From the NCBI GenBank assembly GCA_031259095.1, contig JAIRLW010000327.1, positions 1-6,401 of the forward strand: 6,401 nt of DNA, read 5' to 3'. The DNA comes from Planctomycetaceae bacterium. Lineage in GTDB: Bacteria > Planctomycetota > Planctomycetia > Pirellulales > Thermoguttaceae. Of the stretch, positions 1 to 5,467 are shown piece by piece. The notes below the pieces were generated by a model that saw nothing but the letters and a program-made list of their open reading frames with translations, made no database searches and was not told where the DNA came from. Each line of letters begins with the position of its first letter. Within the stretch, counting starts at the first letter, position 1. Made by a program: the position numbers and the translations under genes.

Positions 1-112
1 TAACATCCTCAGCTTCCTGAACACTGAGATTTTGACAAAAATTCTCACGGGAAAAATCAAAACTCACATTGATTTTTTTTTCATTCAACATTAAACTAAT
101 TTCTGCCTTCAT
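1..112 (-). CDS. Hypothetical protein, N-terminal 37 codons (runs off left edge)
   Basis: On the minus strand an ATG (110-112) opens a frame that stays open to the left edge. The product begins MKAEISLMLNEKKINVSFDF and continues to about residue 37. A GGAGG ribosome binding site lies 6 nt upstream, which fixes the start; it is one of only two clear Shine-Dalgarno sites in the window. The visible part is short, polar and has no membrane segment or signal peptide. I do not recognise the family and assign no function. A run of nine A residues (plus strand T, 73-81) lies at about codons 11-14 and could be prone to slippage. The gene is transcribed away from the rest of the window. Confidence 0.6.
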   Translation of the reverse strand, partial: MKAEISLMLNEKKINVSFDFSRENFCQNLSVQEAEDV

Positions 113-118
113 GGCATT

Positions 119-123
119 CCTCC
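119..123 (-). promoter_or_regulatory. Ribosome binding site of the left-edge gene
   Basis: The minus strand reads GGAGG, six bases before the ATG at 110-112. A closer ATG inside the spacer opens a frame that stops after two codons, so it is not the start. No convincing promoter is visible behind it; the AT-rich stretch at about 145-160 (TATTAT on the minus strand) lacks a good -35 partner. Confidence 0.6.
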
Positions 124-274
124 GTTTTAGTGGGTGGTAAGTGGTTTTATAATACTACCATTACTATCCCGCAAAACGAGGTTTTGTAAAATACCAATTC
201 CAAAAAATTATATATTAAAAAACTACCTAAATTACCTAGACATACGTAGAGTCAAAATTACACCCTTAAAAATG

Positions 275-292
275 AATTTTTAGAGATTCTCG
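275..292 (+). repeat. 18-bp dispersed repeat, copy A
   Basis: AATTTTTAGAGATTCTCG. The same 18 bases occur in inverse orientation at 5353-5370 with a single mismatch. Both copies are intergenic, one near each end of the window. The role is unknown; the repeat could be part of a genome-wide interspersed family. Confidence 0.5.
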
Positions 293-552
293 TTTGTTTT
301 TCTCTGAATGATCGAATCCGTAAAAGGAAATTGTTTTACCTGTTGCCTAAACCTTGTCCAATCGTAATAATCCGGTTAAAAGGTATTGCGTTGTTCGACT
401 TTTTTGTGTTATGTCGATTTTCGGAGTCAATTCTAACAGGACGATTATTCGATAAATAACGCAGGTAGGGCAGGATGCCCTGTGGTGCGTTTTCGGCGCT
501 CTTGCTAAGGAGGGAAAGAGTTCACCGGAAATGTGTGCGGTTATTTTTTTTC

Positions 553-676
553 GGTTAGTCCAATTAAAATAAACGCATCGCCAGTCCAAACCAACCCATT
601 GCGGAGACAGGGTTGCTTCACCCTGATAACTGGGTTTTCTCCAAATGGTTTCCCTTTTGGTTTCGATCAGCGAACC
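553..676 (+). other. Nested RNA helix with possible pseudoknot
   Basis: Complementary segments nest in order: GGTT 553-556 with AACC 673-676; CGC 574-576 with GCG 670-672; TCG 578-580 with CGA 664-666; AAACCAA 588-594 with TTGGTTT 657-663; CCATT 596-600 with AATGG 644-648; GGAGA 603-607 with TCTCC 638-642; and an apical hairpin CAGGGT 608-613 with ACCCTG 620-625. In addition CCAGT 581-585 is complementary to ACTGG 629-633, which would cross the main helix as a pseudoknot. Alternative pairings exist (for example CCCA with TGGG), so the fold is provisional. Confidence 0.35.
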
Positions 677-764
677 TTTGCATGGAAGACATAAGGACAG
701 TTGGTAACATGAACAGGATGTTCAATGATTTTCCAATCATTCCTTTTGTCTAAATAGCACTGTT

Positions 765-803
765 AAAAAGGATGTGCAGCATGATGTTGTGCATCCTTTT
801 TTT
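765..803 (+). terminator. Strong rho-independent terminator
   Basis: A 14-bp stem pairs 765-778 with 788-801: ten Watson-Crick pairs from the base, then two wobble pairs and two more Watson-Crick pairs, around a 9-nt loop. It runs into seven T residues (797-803). No protein gene lies directly upstream on the plus strand, so it must end another transcript, most simply a non-coding RNA, or act as an attenuator for the gene at 920. The base of the stem is A-rich on the 5' side, so it could also work on the minus strand, but no minus-strand gene ends there. Confidence 0.75.
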
Positions 804-817
804 CTATGTTGAAAGGA

Positions 818-838
818 ACTAAAATCGATTGAAATCGA
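818..838. repeat. TCGA repeat shared with the groEL upstream region
   Basis: AAATCGA occurs twice (822-828 and 832-838), so TCGA recurs at exactly 10 bp. The 13 bases 818-830 are identical, in inverse orientation, to 5389-5401 inside the groEL upstream palindrome, and TGAAATCGA (830-838) also matches there in inverse. It lies 82-102 bp upstream of the lipid kinase start and after the terminator, so it could be a protein-binding site for that gene or a dispersed repeat. Confidence 0.4.
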
Positions 839-919
839 GTAAAATAATCTTTTGTTGAAATTTTTAGATTAAACGTTGCCTTCATTTTCCCAATCATTAC
901 CATCGGAAAATTCAATACG

Positions 920-1855
920 ATGTTGCCAAATCACAAAGTCATTATTTCCGTTAATCCTAAAGCCGGACGTTGTTCGCCAATGTTTCGGGCAGAGGAATTA
1001 AGTGGTCGGCTTCAAGACAAAGGGTTTTCGGCTGAACTTTTAACTGACCTCGACGAAGTAACAGAAAAAGCAAAAACTTTTTATACGGAAGGACAATTAC
1101 GGGTTGTTGTCGGCGTCGGCGGCGACGGCACAGCGGCAACACTGGTGAATCGGACAGAGCCGGGAACTCCGGTTACACTGCTTGCAGCCGGAACCGCCAA
1201 TTTATTATCGAAACATTTTCGGCTCGGCAACAATCCCAAACGTCTTGCGGAAATTATTGAAACCGGAAAAGTCCTGACATTGGACGCCGGTAATGTCCGC
1301 TTCGCGGGAACACAACGTTTGTTTCTGGTCATGGTCAGTTGCGGATTCGACGCTGATGTTGTCAACGGAGTCCATGCACATCGTGAAGAACGTTATCGGC
1401 AAGGTCATAAACGCGGAGCGCATATTTCCTATTTTTCCTACGCCGCACCAATTTGCCAAACTCTTTGTCAATACCGATTTCCCAAAATGACTGTTGAAAT
1501 GTTGGAACCGGAACATAAAATTATTGACAACCGGACACGTTGGGCATTTTTTTTCAATATAAATCGTTACGGTTGGGGATTACCGCTTGCTCCATTTGCC
1601 CAAGCAAACGATGGACAATTGGATCATGTTTTATTTCGCGGCGGTTCGGTTGTTCACGGTTTTGGCTATACGGCGTTGGCTCAATGTTTCAGCCTTCATC
1701 GATTTCTGCCAACCGCCAAACTAGGACAGGCAACACGTTACCGAATTACGTCGGAACAACCAGTCCCGTTCCAACTCGACGGCGATCCCGGTGGAACATT
1801 ACCACTCGAAATTGAAATTGTTCCAAACCGTTTTACATTTCTTGTACCAAAATAA
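920..1855 (+). CDS. YegS/LCB5-type diacylglycerol (lipid) kinase
   Basis: The 311-residue product fits the bacterial diacylglycerol/lipid kinase family (DAGK catalytic domain), which transfers the ATP gamma-phosphate to a lipid hydroxyl at the inner membrane face. Family motifs in order: VNPKAG (11-16) after the first beta strand; the nucleotide-binding GGDGT (67-71) preceded by a hydrophobic strand; AAGTANLLSKHF (89-100), the counterpart of the usual P-x-GT-x-N motif; CGFDADVV (141-148); ANDGQLD (229-235) and QLDGDPGG (285-292) in the C-terminal sandwich domain. Length is normal for the family (about 290-320) and no membrane segment is present. The ATG at 920 sits directly before the first strand; only a weak GGA at 905-907 precedes it. 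It stands alone, with a terminator 117 nt upstream and a convergent gene downstream. The exact lipid substrate (diacylglycerol, phosphatidylglycerol, sphingoid base or undecaprenol-like) cannot be told from the sequence. Confidence 0.88.
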   Translation: MLPNHKVIISVNPKAGRCSPMFRAEELSGRLQDKGFSAELLTDLDEVTEKAKTFYTEGQLRVVVGVGGDGTAATLVNRTEPGTPVTLLAAGTANLLSKHFRLGNNPKRLAEIIETGKVLTLDAGNVRFAGTQRLFLVMVSCGFDADVVNGVHAHREERYRQGHKRGAHISYFSYAAPICQTLCQYRFPKMTVEMLEPEHKIIDNRTRWAFFFNINRYGWGLPLAPFAQANDGQLDHVLFRGGSVVHGFGYTALAQCFSLHRFLPTAKLGQATRYRITSEQPVPFQLDGDPGGTLPLEIEIVPNRFTFLVPK

Positions 1856-1879
1856 ATTGTTTTCGACCAACATTGCGTT

Positions 1880-1949
1880 CCTACCGGGTAGGCGACAATA
1901 TCAGGTAGAGGCGACCTTTTGCTAAAAGGTCAGGTCGGCTATCGCCGAC
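1880..1949. terminator. Cluster of three hairpins after the lipid kinase gene
   Basis: Three hairpins follow one another in the convergent gap: CCTAC/GTAGG with a CGG loop (1880-1892); GACCTTTT/AAAAGGTC with a 3-nt loop (1913-1931); GTCGGC/GCCGAC with a TATC loop (1934-1949). None is followed by a proper T-tract on either strand, so a classical intrinsic terminator is not shown. Position between two converging genes suggests transcript ends or 3'-end protection. An alternative pairing of TCGCCGA 1942-1948 with TCGGCGA 1971-1977 would exclude the third hairpin. Confidence 0.4.
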
Positions 1950-1998
1950 GTGATGGTGAGTGAAAACCCTTCGGCGAAACATCGCTTAACTTGAAACC

Positions 1999-2024
1999 AT
2001 TGGGATAATTGTTTACGTCCCAAT
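1999..2024. repeat. Inverted repeat after the permease stop codon
   Basis: ATTGGGA (1999-2005) and TCCCAAT (2018-2024) form a 7-bp stem with a 12-nt loop, 23 bases beyond the permease stop on the minus strand. There is no T-tract. The arm ATTGGGACG (minus strand) also occurs in the inverted repeat after the ligase gene (5225-5233). Confidence 0.35.
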
Positions 2025-2046
2025 CACCAATCACAAACTTATAACT

Positions 2047-3528
2047 TTATGGATTGAGCGATTGCGCGACGTCGGTTCGGTAAGCAACAACCGCCGGAAG
2101 ATAACCAACAAGCGATGCTAACACGATCAAACAGGGAATAAGAATAAGTTCTGCTAATTGAAAATGCCAAGGATTCACCACCACCATCACCGCTTGAGCA
2201 ATAATCGGTCCCACTCCGGCAATCAAACCATGACCAATCACCATCCCAATCAAACCGCCGCCAAGTGAAAGCAAAATCGATTCCAGAAGAATAATTAACA
2301 TTACCGTTCTCCGCTTCGCCCCCAATGCCCGCATAATCGCAATCTCTTGACGGCGTTCATTCATCGAATTGTAAATACTCACCATCATTCCAATCGCCGC
2401 AACAATAATCACCATAATCGCAAAAATAATTAACACCGTTTGAATACGTCCCACAATCATCTCAAAAAGCCGCGTAATTTCATACGTCGGCTTTGCAACC
2501 TGAACGTCAAGATCCGCAACAAGACGATCTCCAAGCGACATCGTAACCGGATCAAGTTTTTGAGCCGTCAACCGGTCAATCCGAACTTCTTCCATCCCGC
2601 GCGAATCTTTGATAATCGTTGGTGCAACCTCTTTTATTTTCGTCAAAACCAGAATCGCCGAAATTCGCCTATCTGCACGTTTTGTTGTTTTGGGTTCGTT
2701 TTTTGGATCATTATTTTTTGGATCATTCGTTGGATTATTCGTTGGACTATTTTTTGGATTATTTGCCGGTTCTGTTCCGGTTGACGAGGTTTCTTCCGGC
2801 GGGGTTAAATCGTTACCGACACCGCGATCTGTTGGTTTTCGGGTTAAAACTTTATCAAGGGCTGTTCTATCGGCGTGGTCATTCATAATGAAAAAACCTT
2901 CGAGATTAACAAAAAACGCTTGATCATTTGGAGTTCCGGTCGGGTCGAGAATTCCGACAACCGTGAACATATCCGGTTCGGGAAATTGTTCGGACGGAAC
3001 ATGTTTTGAAATAGTTGCCTTGAACCGATCACCAACATGGAGTTTTGCCTTCTGAGCAGCGGAGTAACCAAGAACCGCTTCAAAATCACCGCCGGCATCT
3101 ATGTTTTTACCGTATCGGAAAGAATAATTATAACGATCCAGATAACGTAATTCGGTGAAAAATTTGGGGGTAGTTGCAATTACCGGCATTCCGAAAATAT
3201 GATCGCCCAAAGCAATCGGAATTGCTGTTTCGACTTCAGGGGAATAAGGACCGGTTTCGAGTTGACGGAAATAATCGTAAGGAATCGTATCGCTCAAATA
3301 ACCGGAATAAAATACCGCTCCAAGAACAACTTCCAACGGCGAACCTTTCGGCGACCCAATCACAATATCGTAACCTTGTGCGCTTCGCATAAAAGTTTGG
3401 TTTAGAACACCGTAAATAACGATGACCGCAACAACTAATGCAACACCAAGTCCCATTGAAAACGCCGTTAAACCCGACGCCAATGACCGATGTTGAATAC
3501 TACGCCATGCAATTTTCCAAAGAGGCAT
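2047..3528 (-). CDS. FtsX/MacB-type ABC transporter permease
   Basis: The 493-residue inner-membrane protein has the layout of type VII ABC permeases (MacB/LolC/FtsX-like): one N-terminal membrane helix (about 18-42), a large extracytoplasmic domain (about 43-360), then three helices (about 362-386, 411-436, 460-483). The conserved cytoplasmic loop NERRQEIAIMRALGAKRRTV (390-409) before the third helix is the family's ATPase-coupling segment. Such proteins do not pump through a channel; with a LolD/MacB-type ATPase they do mechanical work in the envelope (lipoprotein release, efflux or cell-wall enzyme control). No ATPase gene flanks it: downstream is the convergent lipid kinase, upstream the divergent ligase. 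The extracytoplasmic domain carries an unusual Asn/Pro/Lys-rich insert (about 240-283) built of tetrapeptide repeats. The start is the ATG at 3526-3528 with no Shine-Dalgarno site; the protein begins MPLWKIAWRSI, as expected for a cytoplasmic N-terminus. The substrate is unknown. Confidence 0.85.
   Translation of the reverse strand: MPLWKIAWRSIQHRSLASGLTAFSMGLGVALVVAVIVIYGVLNQTFMRSAQGYDIVIGSPKGSPLEVVLGAVFYSGYLSDTIPYDYFRQLETGPYSPEVETAIPIALGDHIFGMPVIATTPKFFTELRYLDRYNYSFRYGKNIDAGGDFEAVLGYSAAQKAKLHVGDRFKATISKHVPSEQFPEPDMFTVVGILDPTGTPNDQAFFVNLEGFFIMNDHADRTALDKVLTRKPTDRGVGNDLTPPEETSSTGTEPANNPKNSPTNNPTNDPKNNDPKNEPKTTKRADRRISAILVLTKIKEVAPTIIKDSRGMEEVRIDRLTAQKLDPVTMSLGDRLVADLDVQVAKPTYEITRLFEMIVGRIQTVLIIFAIMVIIVAAIGMMVSIYNSMNERRQEIAIMRALGAKRRTVMLIILLESILLSLGGGLIGMVIGHGLIAGVGPIIAQAVMVVVNPWHFQLAELILIPCLIVLASLVGYLPAVVAYRTDVAQSLNP
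2689..2763 (-). repeat. In-frame 12-bp tandem repeat coding for N-x-P-[KT]
   Basis: Residues 256-280 of the permease read NNPK, NSPT, NNPT, NDPK, NNDPK, NEPK: six units of four residues, one carrying an extra Asn. The DNA has the matching 12-bp period (on the plus strand, variants of TTTGGATTATTC), with one 15-bp unit. All units are multiples of three, so copy-number change would keep the frame and only lengthen or shorten a flexible linker in the extracytoplasmic domain. Confidence 0.85.
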
Positions 3529-3532
3529 TGTT

Positions 3533-3564
3533 AGTTAATAGTGAATAGTTAATAGTGAATAGTT
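3533..3564. repeat. 14-bp tandem repeat before the permease start
   Basis: AGTTAATAGTGAAT occurs twice head to tail (3533-3546, 3547-3560), followed by a partial third unit (AGTT). It begins 4 bases from the permease start codon, so it lies in that gene's 5' leader or promoter. On the minus strand each unit contains CTATTAACT, which resembles a -10 element. A related sequence, AGTTGATAGTG, lies at 3649-3659. Confidence 0.8.
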
Positions 3565-3648
3565 GACAGGAATTTTCACCTTAACGATGATGATTATCCC
3601 AAGCGATTAGCAAAGTATAACATTGCCTTGCCGCATTGAAAAGTGGAG

Positions 3649-3717
3649 AGTTGATAGTGCATTAATGTGCGGCGGTGTGCCGTTATAGTAAAATGTCCGC
3701 TTGCACCACTATCAACT
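3649..3717. repeat. 11-bp inverted repeat in the divergent intergenic region
   Basis: AGTTGATAGTG (3649-3659) and CACTATCAACT (3707-3717) are perfect reverse complements around a 47-nt centre, which itself contains the palindrome CATTAATG (3660-3667). The arms are variants of the 14-bp tandem unit at 3533-3560. The remaining parts of 3529-3846 hold nothing else I can name apart from a weak promoter candidate. Confidence 0.55.
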
Positions 3718-3745
3718 TGTTTATTTTGTGAAAATTGTTTAGAAT
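3717..3745 (+). promoter_or_regulatory. Weak sigma-70-like promoter candidate for the ligase gene
   Basis: TTGTTT (3717-3722) and TAGAAT (3740-3745) are 17 bp apart. The -10 matches the consensus at five of six positions, the -35 at three. A transcript would start near 3752, leaving a leader of about 95 nt before the ATG at 3847. The background is AT-rich, so a chance match is quite possible. Confidence 0.3.
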
Positions 3746-3846
3746 TTTATCGTCTTTTTTATTTTTATTCCTATTTTTTAAAATTCCTTTGTCATTGCCA
3801 ACAACCAATTAAAACCGTTTTCGGTATTCTTTGTCGAACAACCACC

Positions 3847-5169
3847 ATGTCTCAGGAACCTTACCGCCCCTACATTTGGGATCGTCATGAAATTTTACCG
3901 CGTGAAGAAATTCGGGCGTTGCAATTTGTCCGGTTGCGTGATTGTATCCGCCGTTGTTCGGCGGTTCCGTTTTACCGGAAAAAATTCGACGAAATGGGAA
4001 TTTCACCGGATTCAATTCATTCTGTGGACGACATCCAAAAATTACCGTTCACCACCAAAGCCGATTTTCGGGACAATTATCCGCTTGGTTTTCTGGCGGT
4101 TCCACGTGAACGGGTTGTCCGTTATCACGGTTCGACCGGAACCACCGGAAAACCAACTATTGTCGCCTACACCCAACAAGACCTTGATCTCTGGGCGGGA
4201 CTTTGTGCCAGATTTTTAGTTTCCGGCGGTTTGAAATCACATCACACTGTTCAGGTTGCCTTTGGTTATGGTTTATTCACCGGCGGTTTCGGTCTCCATT
4301 ACGGTATTGAACATGTCGGCGCTGCTGTCATTCCGGCTGCCTCCGGTAATACCAAACGGCAATTAATGCTCCTTCAAGATATGCAAGCGGATGCTCTGGT
4401 CTGCACACCAAGTTACGCACTGAATATCGCCGACGCAATTCATAACGAAAAAATTGACCGCTCAAGTCTGGCTCTCAAATTAGCGTTTCTCGGCAGTGAA
4501 CCATGGACGGAGGCAATGCGTGAAACATTGGAGAAATCGTTGGATATTAAGGGGAGTAACAATTACGGTTTGAGCGAAGTGATTGGTCCCGGAGTCAGCG
4601 GCGAATGTCCCGAACGAAACGGAATGCACTTTCAGGAAGATCATTTTATTGTCGAATGTCTTAACCCGAATACATTGGAACCTGTTCCCGAAGGTCAACC
4701 GGGTGAATTGGTTATCTCCTCCATTTCACGCGAAGCAATGCCGATTCTCCGTTACCGGACACGCGATATCGCCTCACTTCATTTCGAAAAATGTCCTTGC
4801 GGACGCTCAACAATCCGAATGTCCCGCGTTATTGGTCGAAGTGATGATCTGCTTATTCTTCGCGGCGTCAACGTGTTTCCGTCACAAATTGAAGAAGCAC
4901 TTCTCACTATTGAAGGTGCGGCTCCGCATTATCAAATTGTGGTTGACCGACCAAAAATATTGGACGAAATTCGTGTTCGGGTGGAAATTTCGCCTGAGTT
5001 GTTTTCCGACAAAATGACTGATATGGCTAATCTCAAACATAAAATCGAACACGCCATACAGCAAATGACCGGTTTACACATGCAAATCGAACTTCTTCCG
5101 CCGCAATCGCTTGAACGCTTCGAAGGTAAAGCAAAACGTGTCATTGATCATAGAAAACTCGTCGATTAA
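3847..5169 (+). CDS. paaK: PaaK-family phenylacetate/aryl-CoA ligase
   Basis: The 440-residue product matches phenylacetate-CoA ligase (AMP-forming; PaaK is about 430-440 residues). The family activates an aryl acid with ATP to an acyl-AMP and passes it to coenzyme A in the cytoplasm. Motifs in order: P-loop STGTTGKP (96-103); NNYGLSE (238-244), the adenylate-binding A5-type motif; YRTRD (303-307); GRSDD (330-334) and RGVNVFPSQIEE (339-350), near the hinge before the small C-terminal domain; and GKAKRV (427-432) with the expected catalytic lysine region. Cys254, His261, Cys316 and Cys318 (CPCGR) resemble the metal-binding set of some PaaK proteins. The frame is open upstream to 3667, but those 60 residues are Cys/Phe/Tyr-rich and unlike the family, so the ATG at 3847 is the start; it has no Shine-Dalgarno site. 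No other phenylacetate-pathway gene is adjacent. In anaerobes such ligases often serve aromatic amino acid breakdown, so the true substrate may be an aryl acetate from fermentation. Confidence 0.88.
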   Translation: MSQEPYRPYIWDRHEILPREEIRALQFVRLRDCIRRCSAVPFYRKKFDEMGISPDSIHSVDDIQKLPFTTKADFRDNYPLGFLAVPRERVVRYHGSTGTTGKPTIVAYTQQDLDLWAGLCARFLVSGGLKSHHTVQVAFGYGLFTGGFGLHYGIEHVGAAVIPAASGNTKRQLMLLQDMQADALVCTPSYALNIADAIHNEKIDRSSLALKLAFLGSEPWTEAMRETLEKSLDIKGSNNYGLSEVIGPGVSGECPERNGMHFQEDHFIVECLNPNTLEPVPEGQPGELVISSISREAMPILRYRTRDIASLHFEKCPCGRSTIRMSRVIGRSDDLLILRGVNVFPSQIEEALLTIEGAAPHYQIVVDRPKILDEIRVRVEISPELFSDKMTDMANLKHKIEHAIQQMTGLHMQIELLPPQSLERFEGKAKRVIDHRKLVD

Positions 5170-5195
5170 ATTTTATTTTTATCCCAGTCCTTAAT

Positions 5196-5231
5196 GTCCC
5201 AATTTGTCCCTAATGTCCCTAAAATTGGGAC
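5196..5231 (+). terminator. Inverted repeat after the ligase gene, terminator-like
   Basis: GTCCCAATTT (5196-5205) and AAATTGGGAC (5222-5231) form a perfect 10-bp stem with a 16-nt loop, 27 bases past the stop codon. The loop repeats the flanking motif TAATGTCCC (5192-5200 and 5211-5219). A competing stem joins 5206-5216 to 5239-5250 with one bulge. There is no T-tract after it, so rho-independent termination is uncertain. It may equally be a dispersed repeat. Confidence 0.4.
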
Positions 5232-5352
5232 GATAGGAACATTAGGGGACGAAGAGGACAAAGGGAGGTAAATCATCAATCAAAATTTGTGTTTAGGAAA
5301 TGGGCTTGGATTTTGTGGAATTGATGATGGAGATTGAAGACAAATTTAGTAT

Positions 5353-5370
5353 CGAGAACCTCTAAAAATT
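5353..5370 (-). repeat. 18-bp dispersed repeat, copy B
   Basis: On the minus strand it reads AATTTTTAGAGGTTCTCG, matching 275-292 at 17 of 18 positions. Its TCTAAAAA part (5361-5368) is also the inverse of TTTTTAGA at 5417-5424, so it could extend the neighbouring palindrome as an outer stem. Confidence 0.5.
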
Positions 5371-5379
5371 AATCTTTAT

Positions 5380-5415
5380 TTCGACTGAAATCGATTTTAG
5401 TCGATTTCAGTCGAA
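5380..5415. repeat. 36-bp perfect palindrome with TCGA at 10-bp spacing
   Basis: Two 15-bp arms, TTCGACTGAAATCGA (5380-5394) and its exact reverse complement (5401-5415), flank a 6-nt centre. TCGA starts at 5381, 5391, 5401 and 5411, that is once per helical turn, so four half-sites would face the same side of the DNA. It lies about 160-195 bp upstream of the predicted groEL transcription start, a normal distance for an enhancer of a sigma-54 promoter. It could also form a strong cruciform or RNA hairpin. Confidence 0.7.
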
Positions 5416-5427
5416 GTTTTTAGATGT

Positions 5428-5447
5428 CGGCTACATTCGGCAACATT
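5428..5447 (+). repeat. Tandem 10-bp direct repeat upstream of groEL
   Basis: CGGCTACATT is followed directly by CGGCAACATT, identical at nine of ten positions. It lies about 127-146 bp upstream of the predicted transcription start and has the same 10-bp period as the TCGA repeat before it, so it may be part of one protein-binding array. Confidence 0.45.
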
Positions 5448-5467
5448 GAGTCTTGATCAAACCGCAA

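Larger units (their letters stand above)
455..803 (+). ncRNA. Candidate structured non-coding RNA or leader, 5' end undefined
   Basis: Three structural blocks precede a strong intrinsic terminator. Block 1 (458-491) is a two-part hairpin: AACGCA/TGCGTT outside, AGGGCA/TGCCCT inside, with a GGA triloop. Block 2 (553-676) is a long, repeatedly interrupted helix. Block 3 (710-741) is two adjacent hairpins: TGAACA/TGTTCA with a GGA triloop, then AATGATT/AATCATT with a TTCC loop. The terminator is at 765-803. The two GGA triloops both read CAGGATG, which is the CsrB repeat consensus of CsrA-sequestering RNAs. I compared it from memory with RNase P RNA, tmRNA, 6S and SRP RNA and found none of their signature sequences. 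It could instead be a regulatory leader of the lipid kinase gene that starts 117 nt after the terminator. The 5' boundary is a guess. Confidence 0.35.
113..919. other. Long intergenic region with RNA-like structure, no convincing protein gene
   Basis: About 800 bp lie between two divergently oriented genes. Bases 113-300 are very AT-rich and hold only a short inverted repeat (CAAAAC/GTTTTG, 172-186) and a copy of an 18-bp dispersed repeat (275-292). Bases 311-327 and 361-383 are imperfect copies of one another (ATCG..AATCCG..AAAAGG). A hairpin at 320-339 (GTAAAA/TTTTAC) carries AAGGAAA across its stem-loop junction. Bases 455-803 hold nested hairpins and end in an intrinsic terminator. Bases 804-919 precede the lipid kinase gene and hold a TCGA-type repeat but no clear sigma-70 promoter. 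The one frame of 80 codons here (minus, 347-589) has no ribosome binding site and no recognisable protein character. Confidence 0.6.

Noticed and set aside
347..589. Minus-strand open frame of 80 codons
   Set aside because: No ribosome binding site, no recognisable domain, composition unlike a folded protein, and it overlaps the RNA hairpins at 458-491 and part of the helix at 553-676.
300..803. RNase P RNA, tmRNA, 6S RNA or SRP RNA as identity of the candidate RNA
   Set aside because: None of the signature sequences I know for these RNAs is present (for example no GAGGAAAGTCC of RNase P and no tRNA-like end with CCA); judged by eye only.
2609..2923. Plus-strand open frame with a repetitive Gly/Phe-rich hydrophobic stretch
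   Set aside because: It is the antisense shadow of the permease tandem repeat; the coding frame on the minus strand has clear family motifs.
3667..3846. Upstream extension of the ligase gene by 60 codons
   Set aside because: The extra residues are Cys/Phe/Tyr-rich and unlike PaaK N-termini; the frame would start inside an inverted repeat, while the ATG at 3847 gives the family's usual length.
5289..5324. Short frame after an AGGGAGG sequence at 5262-5268
   Set aside because: No ATG follows; the nearest GTG is about 20 nt away and gives only 11 codons.
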